DNA of 57,718 nucleotides from the NCBI GenBank assembly GCA_016214125.1, contig JACRPC010000032.1, forward strand, positions 1 through 57,718. Reading direction: 5' to 3'. The position numbers and the translations under genes were made by a program. A model generated the notes under the pieces. The model was not told the origin of the DNA. It saw nothing but the letters and a program-made list of their open reading frames with translations, and ran no database searches. Source of the DNA: Rhodospirillales bacterium (GTDB lineage: Bacteria; Pseudomonadota; Alphaproteobacteria; Rhodospirillales; WMHbin7). Below, one piece after another: positions 26,801 through 34,339 of the stretch (positions within the stretch are counted from its first letter, which is position 1; each line of letters starts with the position of its first letter).

Positions 26801-28309
26801 TTGCGCGGCGCTATCGACGCCCATCTTGAGGGTGGCTCCGCCAATTTGGAGCATGAATACCGTGTTCGCCATAATGATGGTCGCTACCTCTGGGTGTTGT
26901 CGCGGGGCGCGTCGGTCGTTGATCCGGCAACCCTTCGGCCGATCCGTCTGGCCGGCTCGCAAACCGACATCAGCGATCGCAAGCGGGTCGAGCAGCAACT
27001 GCTCCACGACGCCTTCCACGACGGTCTGACCGGCCTTCCCAACCGGGCGCTGTTCGTCGATCGCCTGGGGCAGGCGCTGACGCGCTACAAGCGCGACACC
27101 AGCCGCAATTTCGCGGTGATGTTCCTCGACATCGACCGGTTCAAATACGTCAACGACAGCCTGGGGCACAGCACCGGCGATGGCTTGATTATCACCATCG
27201 CCAGGCGAATGGATGCCTGCCGCCGGGCCAGCGACACCGTGGCGCGGCTGGGCGGCGACGAATTCGCCGTGCTTCTTGAGGATATTGGCGATTCCGATCG
27301 GGTGCTCGACATCGCCCAACGGTTCCGGGCGGCGATGGGCAAACCGGTGCATTTGATGGGCCAAGAGATTTTCCCCACCGCCAGCATCGGCATCGCGTTT
27401 GCCAATGTCGACTATGAACGTCCGGAGGAGATGCTCATCGACGCCGATCTCGCCATGTATCAGGCCAAAAGCCAGGGACGCGATCGCTATGAGGTGTTCC
27501 AGCCCGACATGCGCAACCATTCGGTCAAACAATTGGAACTGGGCGCCGATTTGCGCCGGGCGTTCGACCGCAAGGAGATGGTCCTGTTTTATCAGCCGAT
27601 CGTCGATTTGGCGTCGGGCGCCGTGTCGGGGTTCGAAGCCTTGGTGCGCTGGCAGCACGGACAGCGGGGTTTGGTGATGCCGGGCGAATTCATTCCGGTT
27701 GCCGAGGAGACCGGTCTGATTGTGCCCTTGGGCTGGTGGGTGCTGGAGGAGGCCAGCCGCAAACTCAACAGTTGGTGTGCCGAGATCCCCGCGGCCGGCG
27801 ACCTGTTCATGTCGATCAACATCTCGGCCCGCCAATTCAAGGAACCGACCCTGATCGAACGCATCGAGGGGTTGCTCGACGGTCTTTCGGTTCGGCGCCG
27901 GAGCCTCAAGCTGGAAATTACCGAGAGCCTCCTCATGGACAATCCCGAAGGCGCCACCGATTGGCTCACTCGCTTGAAGGAACTTGACCTTTCGCTGTCG
28001 ATCGATGATTTCGGCACCGGCTATTCGTCGCTGAGCTACTTGCACCGCTTTCCCTTCGACGTCCTGAAAATCGATCGATCCTTCGTGTCGACCATGCGCC
28101 TGCGCCACCAGAACCAGGTGATCGTGCGGGCGATCATCTGGCTGGCCCAGACGCTGGGCATGACCGTGGTTGCCGAAGGCGTCGAGACGGCCGAGGAACT
28201 GGCGCTGTTGCGCGAGCTTGGCTGCAATTATGCGCAAGGTTATTATTTCTCACGACCGGTGCCGGAGGCCGAGGCTTTGGCGCTTCTGGATCGGCCACAA
28301 GCTTGGTAG
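23879..28309 (+). CDS. Multi-PAS diguanylate cyclase/phosphodiesterase (8 PAS-like segments, GGDEF, EAL)
   Basis: 1476 residues, soluble, without membrane helices. PAS-like segments lie at about 20-120, 130-235, 250-365, 380-500, 540-660, 660-785, 790-895 and 910-1025, with a coiled coil near 505-540. GGDEF (about 1040-1200) has intact GGDEF (1125-1129) and I-site RASD. EAL (about 1220-1465) has EAL in GFEALVRW, LKLEITES, and DDFGTGYSSLSYL. Both activities could exist, balanced by PAS input. The fifth PAS is FixL-like: MPEPMRALH places His593 where FixL has its haem ligand, but the distal Arg is not conserved. ATG 23879 has GGGG 6 bases upstream; ATG 23819 would add 20 residues. It follows the other cyclic-di-GMP gene by 140 bases. 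Confidence 0.88.
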   Translation: MPKSKSLAQPSGRSARDAALCVALLTVDGTIISLNKEMCARLGARAIESLIGKNWFGALAADQQPIMRSAAQRVAKGKDEIDVADHVIGFDPDKAPVRLGVEMHRLPSATSDCFLLLVAGRHSTAAVPDIVALSLNEVRDGLFRLMENGDIEPLNRAATDLLGYRPEEFRSLKIFDIDVNVRAEGWKGLWRKVKRTKHRNTFETSFRHRDGHLVPFEVSTAFVEFEGNGYIVGSARDITNRVVRRKALIEAETRLRDIVNGLPVAVMVTRVCDHVIADANPLACRTLGAGRDQLLGRSIIEFYTDPGQRQELLNRLMRDGEVDGFEIELKSLDGGKIWMRASVRRLLFEGEDSTLAALYDITAERQAREHVKRIEDNLRQSDERYALAMEASREGLYDLDLASGALFVSSRISAIFGIPSERLKTAGDWLGRIVPEDRRVYRDSTIAHFRGLTDSINCDYRIYDLAGNIRWIRERSVCRRNADGQATRLVGSVGDVTELKEAEKALEDARETLERRVLERTEMLRQTTEALRQREERLDGIMKTVVDGIITLTEDGTIESANPAAERIFGYAASEIVGRNITVLMPEPMRALHLQRFHGRELKKPSILSAPSGEIQGQRKDGTIIPVEIAVSELHLGERRLYTGIVRDIRERKAAEEALRESEQRYRSIFEQAVEGIYQTTPTGRFLEASPSLARLFGYDSPEELLTNVVDVGAQIYLNSEDRVRFRALLEANGEVRGFECQLLTRQGQVIWVSINSRAVRDAQGAIVYYEGTIEDISERKEAERAIAEQSALLEATLDNISQAVAIFDIDQRLLDCNRIFGRLLDLPLNLVQPGSTMMAVLSHMRERGDSIGKDDPDWRVAQGSDPLESRVDRILADGSAVQVAVKRLPDGRVIFTYTDVTDLKRREAALRQSEERYALAAQGANDGLWDWDLRTNRIYFSPRWKSMLGCREEEIGTTPKDWFTRVHADDLDALRGAIDAHLEGGSANLEHEYRVRHNDGRYLWVLSRGASVVDPATLRPIRLAGSQTDISDRKRVEQQLLHDAFHDGLTGLPNRALFVDRLGQALTRYKRDTSRNFAVMFLDIDRFKYVNDSLGHSTGDGLIITIARRMDACRRASDTVARLGGDEFAVLLEDIGDSDRVLDIAQRFRAAMGKPVHLMGQEIFPTASIGIAFANVDYERPEEMLIDADLAMYQAKSQGRDRYEVFQPDMRNHSVKQLELGADLRRAFDRKEMVLFYQPIVDLASGAVSGFEALVRWQHGQRGLVMPGEFIPVAEETGLIVPLGWWVLEEASRKLNSWCAEIPAAGDLFMSINISARQFKEPTLIERIEGLLDGLSVRRRSLKLEITESLLMDNPEGATDWLTRLKELDLSLSIDDFGTGYSSLSYLHRFPFDVLKIDRSFVSTMRLRHQNQVIVRAIIWLAQTLGMTVVAEGVETAEELALLRELGCNYAQGYYFSRPVPEAEALALLDRPQAW

Positions 28310-28323
28310 CGACGAGGAGCGCG

Positions 28324-28788
28324 ATGACACCGGAACAATTTCACGACTTGATCGTCCCGATTACCAAGGCGATGGCCGGACGGCCGGTCGACCGCGATTT
28401 GGAAAACTGGCTCAACGCCCAGTACGGCGCCAAAACCGCCACCCCGACCCAGTTCGACGCCGCCTGCAAGGCCGGCATCGCCGCCGGCTGGATGTGCGCC
28501 CAGGGCAGCGAGGGGCGGCGCTTCGGCCGGGTGATTCCACCCACCCCAGCCACCCAGGATTTTTCAGTCGATGTGGTTCAGATTCGCAACGCGCACGGCC
28601 CGCACCACAGCCACCCGAACGGCGAAATCCTGCTGATCTTGCCGCAAACGCCGGCGGCGCGTTTCGATGCAAGGGGATTGGGTTGGAAAGTCTATCCGCC
28701 CGGTTCGGCCCATTATCCGACCGTCACCGGCGGCGAGGCGATCGTGCTCTATCTGCTGCCGGGGGGCGCCATCGCCTTTACGAAATAG
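28324..28788 (+). CDS. DUF4863 protein, 4-hydroxylaminobenzoate lyase-like
   Basis: 154 residues resembling the DUF4863 family, which includes PnbB, the enzyme converting 4-hydroxylaminobenzoate to protocatechuate and ammonia. An N-terminal helical part (about 1-65) precedes a cupin-like C-terminal half with a His-rich motif GPHHSHPNGEILLILP, plausibly a metal site, and VYPPGSAHYPTV. GAGGAG lies 5 bases before ATG 28324. It ends 12 bases from the end of the convergent aromatic/transport operon. That position suggests a role in aromatic metabolism, but whether it acts on a nitroaromatic derivative or a benzoyl-CoA by-product is open. Confidence 0.65.
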   Translation: MTPEQFHDLIVPITKAMAGRPVDRDLENWLNAQYGAKTATPTQFDAACKAGIAAGWMCAQGSEGRRFGRVIPPTPATQDFSVDVVQIRNAHGPHHSHPNGEILLILPQTPAARFDARGLGWKVYPPGSAHYPTVTGGEAIVLYLLPGGAIAFTK

Positions 28789-28800
28789 TCCGGAACCGCC

Positions 28801-29517
28801 CTATACGCCAAGATATTTGACGTGGGTTTCCGGATTGGCCGCCAGCTCGGCCGCCGGCCCATCATGGACGATGCGGCCCTTGACCATGATGATGGCGCGG
28901 TCGCTGATCGACAGCAGTGCCTTCACGTCCTTGTCGACCACCAGGCTGGCGATGCCGGTCGCCTTGATGGCGCGGATCACCGACCAGATTTCCTTGCGAA
29001 TGAGCGGCGCCAACCCCTCGGTCGCCTCGTCCAGAATCAACAGATCGGGGTTGGTCATCAGCGCCCGACCGATGGTGAGCATCTGCTGCTCGCCGCCGGA
29101 AAGCTGGTTGCCCATGTTGGACAGACGCTCGCCCAGGCGCGGGAAGGTGTCGATGATGCGCCCGAAGGTCCAGTCAAGCCGGCCGCCACGGCCCGGCCGC
29201 GCCGCCATCATCAGATTTTCGCGCACCGAAAGTGTAGGAAAGATGCCGCGATTTTCCGGCACGAAAGCGATGCCCAAGCGAACGATCTGGTGTGGCGCCA
29301 TCGGCCGTACGTCCTTGCCCTCGATCCGCACCGAGCCGCGGCTGGGGGGCGTGAGGCCAAGGATCGAGCGCAGCGTCGTCGTCTTCCCCATGCCGTTGCG
29401 GCCCATCAGGCAGACGGTTTCGCCCGCGCCGACCGTGAAGGAAACGCCGTGCAGGACATGGCTGGCGCCATAGTGGGTGTGAATGCCGTCGAGCTCCAGG
29501 AAGGGGGCGGCGGTCAT
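28801..29517 (-). CDS. livF: Branched-chain-type ABC transporter ATPase (LivF)
   Basis: Second ATPase of the HAAT-type importer. The 238 residues show Walker A GRNGMGKTT, signature LSGGEQQML, Walker B LLILDEATEGLAP, and the LivF-type C-terminus without the long LivG insert. Last gene of the leftward operon starting at boxC, overlapping livG by 4 bases. Given the operon, the cargo is probably benzoate or a related aromatic acid rather than leucine. Confidence 0.9.
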   Translation of the reverse strand: MTAAPFLELDGIHTHYGASHVLHGVSFTVGAGETVCLMGRNGMGKTTTLRSILGLTPPSRGSVRIEGKDVRPMAPHQIVRLGIAFVPENRGIFPTLSVRENLMMAARPGRGGRLDWTFGRIIDTFPRLGERLSNMGNQLSGGEQQMLTIGRALMTNPDLLILDEATEGLAPLIRKEIWSVIRAIKATGIASLVVDKDVKALLSISDRAIIMVKGRIVHDGPAAELAANPETHVKYLGV

Positions 29518-30281
29518 GCGGCCTCTCCTTCCGCCTCGTCCTCGCCCAGATAGGCTTCCTGCACGGCTTTGCTGGTCCGCACCTTCTCGACCGTGCCGCT
29601 TTCCAGCACCCGGCCATTGACCATCACCGTCAGGCGTTGGGCGACAGCGAACACCGCATCCATGTCGTGCTCGATCAGGATGATGGTGTGATCCTTGGCC
29701 AGGCGCTGGATCAATTCCACCACCTTGTGCGCTTCCTCGGCGCCCATACCCGCCAGGGGCTCGTCGAGCAGCAGAAGCTCGGGCTCGGTGGCCAACATCA
29801 TCCCGATCTCAAGCTGGCGCTGTTCGCCATAGCTCATGGCGGCGGCGGTGGCGTGGGCCCGCTGGGAAAGGCCGCACAGTTCGAGTGCCCGCTCGGTCCT
29901 TGCCCGGACCGCGTCGTAGCGTGAGGCTGGGCGGAAGAAGCGGAACGAGCTGGGCAGGCGCGACTGTGCGCCGAGCCAACAATTTTCGAACACGGTGAAT
30001 CGGGGGAAGATGTTGGTCTTCTGGTAGCTTCGTCCGATCCCCAGATGCGAAATGGCGTTGGCCGGTAGGCGGGTGATGTCCTGGCCCTTGAAGTGAATCG
30101 AGCCCGAACTGGGCAACAATTCGCCGGAAAGCAGGTTGATCAGCGTCGTCTTGCCGGCGCCATTGGGGCCGATGACCGCATGGACCTCGCCCTTCTCGAA
30201 GCCGATCGACACGTCGTCGACCGCCATCAGGGCGCCGAAATGGCGGGAAAGGGCGCGGGTTTCCAAAACGATCTCAGTCAT
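29514..30281 (-). CDS. livG: Branched-chain-type ABC transporter ATPase (LivG)
   Basis: First ATPase of the importer. 255 residues with Walker A GPNGAGKTT, the LivG-type long middle segment (IGRSYQKTNIFPRFTVFENC), signature MSYGEQRQLEIGMMLA (the Ser of the usual LSGGE is followed by Tyr here, as in many LivG), and Walker B LLLLDEPLAGMG. Overlaps livM by 8 bases and livF by 4, so production of the four subunits is coupled. Confidence 0.9.
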   Translation of the reverse strand: MTEIVLETRALSRHFGALMAVDDVSIGFEKGEVHAVIGPNGAGKTTLINLLSGELLPSSGSIHFKGQDITRLPANAISHLGIGRSYQKTNIFPRFTVFENCWLGAQSRLPSSFRFFRPASRYDAVRARTERALELCGLSQRAHATAAAMSYGEQRQLEIGMMLATEPELLLLDEPLAGMGAEEAHKVVELIQRLAKDHTIILIEHDMDAVFAVAQRLTVMVNGRVLESGTVEKVRTSKAVQEAYLGEDEAEGEAA

Positions 30282-31251
30282 CGGCGGCCTCGGACTTGGG
30301 AGCGCGCCGTCCCAGCGAGCGGATAAGCCCGGCGATGCCGTCGGGAAGAAACAGCACTACGGCGATGACGAATCCACCCATGAGCAAGAGCCAGTGATCC
30401 CAAAGACTGGAGATGGAATCCTCCAGCATCACCAAGGCCAGCGCGCCGACCACCGGTCCCCAGAGCGTGCCCATGCCGCCCAACAGCACCATGACCAATA
30501 CGGTGCCCGATTCGTGCCAGCTTAGGTGCGAGGGGTTGATGAAGGCCGAACGCACGACTTCCAGATAGCCGGCCAGACCGGCCAGCGTGCCGGCGATGAC
30601 GAAGGCCGCCAGCTTGTAGCGGGCCACGTCGTAGCCCAAGGCGCGCATTCGGCCTTCGTTTTCCTTGATACCGACCACCACGCGCCCGAACGGCGAGCGC
30701 AGCAAAGTGAGCAGCAGCAGGAAGGCCAGCACCAGGAGAGCGAGGCAGGTGTAATAAAGGACATAGCGGTTGGAAAGATCGAGCAGCACCCAATCGCCGA
30801 AGGCAAGCTTGGGTTTCTTGAAAACGTTCATGCCATCGGTGCCGCCCCAATAGCGCTGATCTTTGAAGAAGTAGAACAGCATTTGGGCAAGGGCGAGAGT
30901 GATCATGATGAAATAGACGCCGGTGGTGCGGATCGACAGCCAGCCGATCGCCAGGGCGACCAGGGCGGTGATGGCCAGGGCTGCGGGCAGGGAAACTTCT
31001 AGGGCGCCGATGCCGGCCTTGTTGGCGAACCAGGCCAGCCCATAGCCCGCCACACCAAAGAAGGCGGCGTGGCCCATACTGACCAGGCCGGCGAAGCCGA
31101 CCAGGAAATCGAGACTCATGGCGAACAGGCCGAGCACCATGATCTTGGTCATCAGCTTCAGGTAATAGGTCTCGGCTGTCAGGGGAAACAGGGCGGCGCC
31201 GGCGATGGCCAGCAGCAGAAGCGCGATCACGGGGCGGGACAGGGCGGGCAT
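30274..31251 (-). CDS. livM: Branched-chain-type ABC transporter permease (LivM)
   Basis: Integral membrane subunit, 325 residues, with about nine hydrophobic helices. The LivM markers are SLDFLVGFAGLVSMGHAAFF, RTTGVYFIMITLALAQM, GRVVVGIKENEGRMRALGYD and GGMGTLWGPVVGA. It starts immediately after livH (adjacent bases) and overlaps livG by 8 bases. Confidence 0.9.
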   Translation of the reverse strand: MPALSRPVIALLLLAIAGAALFPLTAETYYLKLMTKIMVLGLFAMSLDFLVGFAGLVSMGHAAFFGVAGYGLAWFANKAGIGALEVSLPAALAITALVALAIGWLSIRTTGVYFIMITLALAQMLFYFFKDQRYWGGTDGMNVFKKPKLAFGDWVLLDLSNRYVLYYTCLALLVLAFLLLLTLLRSPFGRVVVGIKENEGRMRALGYDVARYKLAAFVIAGTLAGLAGYLEVVRSAFINPSHLSWHESGTVLVMVLLGGMGTLWGPVVGALALVMLEDSISSLWDHWLLLMGGFVIAVVLFLPDGIAGLIRSLGRRAPKSEAADD

Positions 31252-32121
31252 CTAGATGGCCCGCCCGAACAGGCCTTGCGGCCGCCACAACAACACCAGA
31301 GCCATCACCGCATAGACCACGGTGCCCGAGCCGGTGGGCAAGAGAACCGAGCCGAAGGTGTCGGCCATGCCGATCATCATGGCGCCCAGGAAGGCGCCCT
31401 TGATCGAGCCCAATCCGCCGATCACCACCACGACGAAGGAGACGATCAAAATCTCCTCGCCCATGCCGGGATAGACCGAACTGACTGGAGCGTTGACCAT
31501 GCCGGCGAAGGCGGCCAAGGCGGCGCCCAGCGCGAAGACGATGGCGAACAGGCGGTTGATGTCGAGCCCCAGGGCCTGGACCATTTCCCGGTTGGCGGCG
31601 CCGGCGCGGATGGTCATGCCCAGCTTGGTGCGTTGAATCACGACATATAGCCCGGCCGCCAACAACAGGCAGACGAAGGAGATGAACAGCCGGTAGATCG
31701 GATAGGCCTGGGTTTCGGTCAACGGAATCGAGGCCGCCAGGAAAGCCGGAATCTTGACGCTCTGCACGTCATTGCCCCACAGGATGGCGCGCAATTCATT
31801 GAAAATCAGAATCAGGCCGTAGGTAAGCAGCACTTGATAGAGGTGATCGCGCTTGTAGAGAAAGACGATGCCGAAGCGCTCGACCACCAGCCCAACCAGG
31901 ACCGAAATCGGGACACCCAACAGAATGGCCAGCCACAGGCTGCCGGTCTTCTCGGCCAGCCAGTAACAGAGATAAGCGCCGATCATGAAGAACGAGCCAT
32001 GGGCCAGATTGATGATGCCCATGATGCCGAAAATGAGGGTAAGCCCGCTGGCGACCAGAAACAGCAGGAAGCCGTATTGCAAACCGTTCAGGGTTTGGAT
32101 GAGAAGGTACGAGGTGTCCAT
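31252..32121 (-). CDS. livH: Branched-chain-type ABC transporter permease (LivH)
   Basis: Integral membrane subunit, 289 residues, about eight helices. Markers: QTLNGLQYGFLLFLVASGLT, INLAHGSFFMIGAY, TIRAGAANREMVQALG and VIGGLGSIKGAFLGAM. ATG 32121 gives the normal family start; an in-frame ATG 14 codons upstream would add a basic stretch not seen in homologues. It follows the binding-protein gene after 84 bases that hold a GC-rich hairpin. Confidence 0.88.
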   Translation of the reverse strand: MDTSYLLIQTLNGLQYGFLLFLVASGLTLIFGIMGIINLAHGSFFMIGAYLCYWLAEKTGSLWLAILLGVPISVLVGLVVERFGIVFLYKRDHLYQVLLTYGLILIFNELRAILWGNDVQSVKIPAFLAASIPLTETQAYPIYRLFISFVCLLLAAGLYVVIQRTKLGMTIRAGAANREMVQALGLDINRLFAIVFALGAALAAFAGMVNAPVSSVYPGMGEEILIVSFVVVVIGGLGSIKGAFLGAMMIGMADTFGSVLLPTGSGTVVYAVMALVLLWRPQGLFGRAI

Positions 32122-32154
32122 GCCGGGGCGTGTTCGGTTACGAGAAGAAGACCC

Positions 32155-32169
32155 CCCGCCCAAGGCGGG
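32155..32169 (-). repeat. Intercistronic hairpin between binding-protein gene and livH
   Basis: CCCGCC and GGCGGG arms separated by three bases, with further G-C pairs outside. No T-run follows on the minus strand. Such hairpins between binding-protein and permease genes often protect the upstream message and let the binding protein be made in excess. That role is inference. Confidence 0.45.
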
Positions 32170-32205
32170 CGAGGGGCCGTCTCGTCAAGCCAAAATCTCA
32201 CACAC

Positions 32206-33399
32206 TCACATCGAGCAGCCCTTGCCGGGATCGGCCAGCGCCTTATGGGCGATTCCCAGCACGGTTTCCTCGCCGCCCTTGGCGATACGCAGATAGATGT
32301 CTTGCACCGGGTTGTGGTTCTTACCCAGCGTGAAGTTGCCGCGTGGGCTTTCGATGGTGGCGCCGGCGATGGCGGCGTACAGGGCCTTGGTTGCCTTGAT
32401 GTCGCCCTTCACCGCGTCCATGCCCTTGATCAGCATGGTGCCGGCGTCATAGCCTTGAACGGCATAGACATCGGCATCCTTGTTGGCCACGGCCTTGAAG
32501 GCGGGACGGAACTTCTTGTTCATCGCGTTGTCGAGCGCGTCGGCGTAGTGCAGCGTGCTCTTGATGCCGTCGGCGGCGGCGCCGGCCTGCTTCAGCACGC
32601 CGTCGGTGATGAAGCCCGAACCGTAGAGCGGAATCTTGCCCTGCAGGCCGGCGGCGGCGTAATCCTGGATGAATTTGAGCGCGCCGGCGCCGGCGAAGAA
32701 GACGAACACGCCATCGGGCTTGATCGAGGCGATTTCCGTCAGATAGGCCTGGAACTCGACCTTGGGAAAGTCGAGGAAGATTTCCTTGACCACGGTGCCG
32801 CCGTTGGCGACGAAGTTTTCTTTGAAGCCACCGGTGGCCTCGTGGCCCGCCGGATAGTTCCAGCTCATCATCACCGCCTTCTTGAGCCCGTCATTGATCA
32901 TGACCTTGCCGCAAGGATAGGCCGGCTGCCAATTGGAGAAGGACGAGCGGAAGATGTTGGGCGCGCACATCTCGCCGGTGATCTTGCCGGCGCCGGCGTT
33001 GGGGCAGATGGTGAGGGTGCCTTCCTCGCGCGCCACGGCGGCCATCGCCTCGGCGACGCCGGAATGGACGGTGCCGATCAAGACATCGACCTTGTCCTTG
33101 GTGATCAACTTGGCGGCGTTGTCCTTGGCCTTGGGCGGCGCCGATTCGTCATCGACCTGAATGTATTCGACGTCACGCCCACCCACCTTGCCGCCATTTT
33201 CGGCGATCCGTAGCTTGAAGGCTTCGGCGATGTTGACACCGGGGCTGGCGAAGGTGCCGCTGAAGGGCAGCATCAGGCCAATCTTGAGTTTGGCCGCCTG
33301 ACCGATGGCGAAGCGGGTGGGTATAAAAGAAACCGCCGCGCCGGCCGCCGCGCCCTTCAGGATCGTGCGCCGCGTGGTGGTCAGTCCGTTCTCGTTCAT
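32206..33399 (-). CDS. ABC transporter periplasmic substrate-binding protein (LivK-like, aromatic type)
   Basis: Binds the transported compound in the periplasm. 397 residues with a twin-arginine signal (TTRRTILKGAAAGAAVSFIP, about 7-26), which is frequent in alphaproteobacterial members of this family. The Peripla_BP_6 fold is shown by KLKIGLMLPFSGTFASPGVN at the mature start, EYIQVDDESAPPKAKDNAAK, VDVLIGTVHSG and YDAGTMLIKGMDAV. ATG 33399 has GGGAG 8 bases upstream; an ATG at 33414 would add five residues. Family members in aromatic degradation clusters bind benzoate-type acids; the operon supports this. Confidence 0.85.
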   Translation of the reverse strand: MNENGLTTTRRTILKGAAAGAAVSFIPTRFAIGQAAKLKIGLMLPFSGTFASPGVNIAEAFKLRIAENGGKVGGRDVEYIQVDDESAPPKAKDNAAKLITKDKVDVLIGTVHSGVAEAMAAVAREEGTLTICPNAGAGKITGEMCAPNIFRSSFSNWQPAYPCGKVMINDGLKKAVMMSWNYPAGHEATGGFKENFVANGGTVVKEIFLDFPKVEFQAYLTEIASIKPDGVFVFFAGAGALKFIQDYAAAGLQGKIPLYGSGFITDGVLKQAGAAADGIKSTLHYADALDNAMNKKFRPAFKAVANKDADVYAVQGYDAGTMLIKGMDAVKGDIKATKALYAAIAGATIESPRGNFTLGKNHNPVQDIYLRIAKGGEETVLGIAHKALADPGKGCSM

Positions 33400-33438
33400 G
33401 TCGTAAACTCCCATGTTATCCGTGAAGGCAAGGATCGA

Positions 33439-33473
33439 AGCCGATTGTTACTGCTCGAACGGAGCGGTCGGCT
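33439..33473 (-). promoter_or_regulatory. Nested inverted repeat in the binding-protein leader
   Basis: AGCCGA (33439-33444) pairs with TCGGCT (33468-33473), enclosing GCTC (33453-33456) and GAGC (33462-33465). It sits in the 174-base gap between the CoA-transferase beta gene and the binding-protein gene, the largest gap of the operon. This suggests an internal promoter, operator or RNA stem raising binding-protein expression. On the plus strand it is followed by TTTTTT, but no plus-strand gene ends here. Confidence 0.35.
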
Positions 33474-33573
33474 GGCTTTTTTCTAAAGTAGTCAGAACGA
33501 TGCCCCGGGTCCAGTGGGAATCGCAAATCCGAGCCTGGAATCAAAGTGTTTCCACCAGCGAAATCTGGAGAAA

Positions 33574-34338
33574 TCAACGCCAGAAGCCGTCGCGATCGAC
33601 CCGGTGCAGGGCCTCGATTTCGGCGGCGGTCGGTTCGGGCGTCGGGGCGCAATCGGGCAAGAGCTTGAGGTTCCAGCCGGTGTGGTCGCACACATCGGCG
33701 ATCGAGTGGCCGGGATGGTAGCTGGCCAGATGCAATTCCCGCTCGGGGCCGAAGGGGCGCAGGATCGCCCGGTCAGTTATGACGGCACCGACGCCGCCCC
33801 AGGGCAGGCCCGCTCGGCTCCGGCTATCGCCGCCCGCAAGACCGCCCGGCGAGGTGATATAGCTCACCCGTTCGACGAAGCGGTGCTTTTCGTGGTTCAT
33901 GATCACCACCATCCGTTTCGCCATGCCGGCAATGTCGGCGGCGCCGCCCGATCCGGGCAGTTTGACCTTGGGCTTGCGCCAATCGCCGATATACGAGGAA
34001 TTGACGTTGCCGAAACGGTCGATCTCGGCTCCGCCGATGAACCCGGCATCGACGCGGCCGCCGGGCAGGGTGCCCATGACCTGCAACAGACCCGAGGCCC
34101 AGGCGGCGCCCAACTGGTTCAGGGGATCGCTCATGGTCTGTAGGGTGCCCAAGGCGGGCTGCCGGCGCGCCAATCCCACTTCGAACAGGCCGATGGCGTC
34201 CGGGGCGCGGGTGAGGGTGGCGACGCCGAAGGCGGTGATTGGCAGACGCATGCCGATGAACACGACTTCGCGGTTGGCGATCTCGCGTGCCGTGGCGATG
34301 ATCATCAGTTCCTGGGTCGAGTAGGGGGCTTGGCTCAT
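33574..34338 (-). CDS. CoA-transferase family protein, subunit beta
   Basis: 254 residues of the class I CoA-transferase superfamily, glutaconate CoA-transferase beta (GctB/IpdB)-like. A candidate catalytic Glu lies in IGLFEVGLA (about residues 57-65). GGAEIDRFGNVNSSYIGDW and LPGSGGAADIA are typical of the group. ATG 34338 starts one base after the stop of the alpha gene. The pair could transfer CoA between dicarboxylic acids or, like IpdAB, hydrolyse a ring or CoA-linked intermediate. In this operon it may act after BoxC, but the substrate is not shown by sequence. Confidence 0.75.
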   Translation of the reverse strand: MSQAPYSTQELMIIATAREIANREVVFIGMRLPITAFGVATLTRAPDAIGLFEVGLARRQPALGTLQTMSDPLNQLGAAWASGLLQVMGTLPGGRVDAGFIGGAEIDRFGNVNSSYIGDWRKPKVKLPGSGGAADIAGMAKRMVVIMNHEKHRFVERVSYITSPGGLAGGDSRSRAGLPWGGVGAVITDRAILRPFGPERELHLASYHPGHSIADVCDHTGWNLKLLPDCAPTPEPTAAEIEALHRVDRDGFWR

Positions 34339-34339
34339 G

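Noticed and set aside
26543-28237. 564-codon antisense frame in the GGDEF-EAL gene
   Set aside because: The forward frame encodes intact PAS, GGDEF and EAL motifs; the antisense is a shadow.
33439-33480. Rho-independent terminator on the plus strand
   Set aside because: The stem and T-run are present, but no plus-strand gene ends nearby; the stem is more likely relevant to the minus-strand operon.
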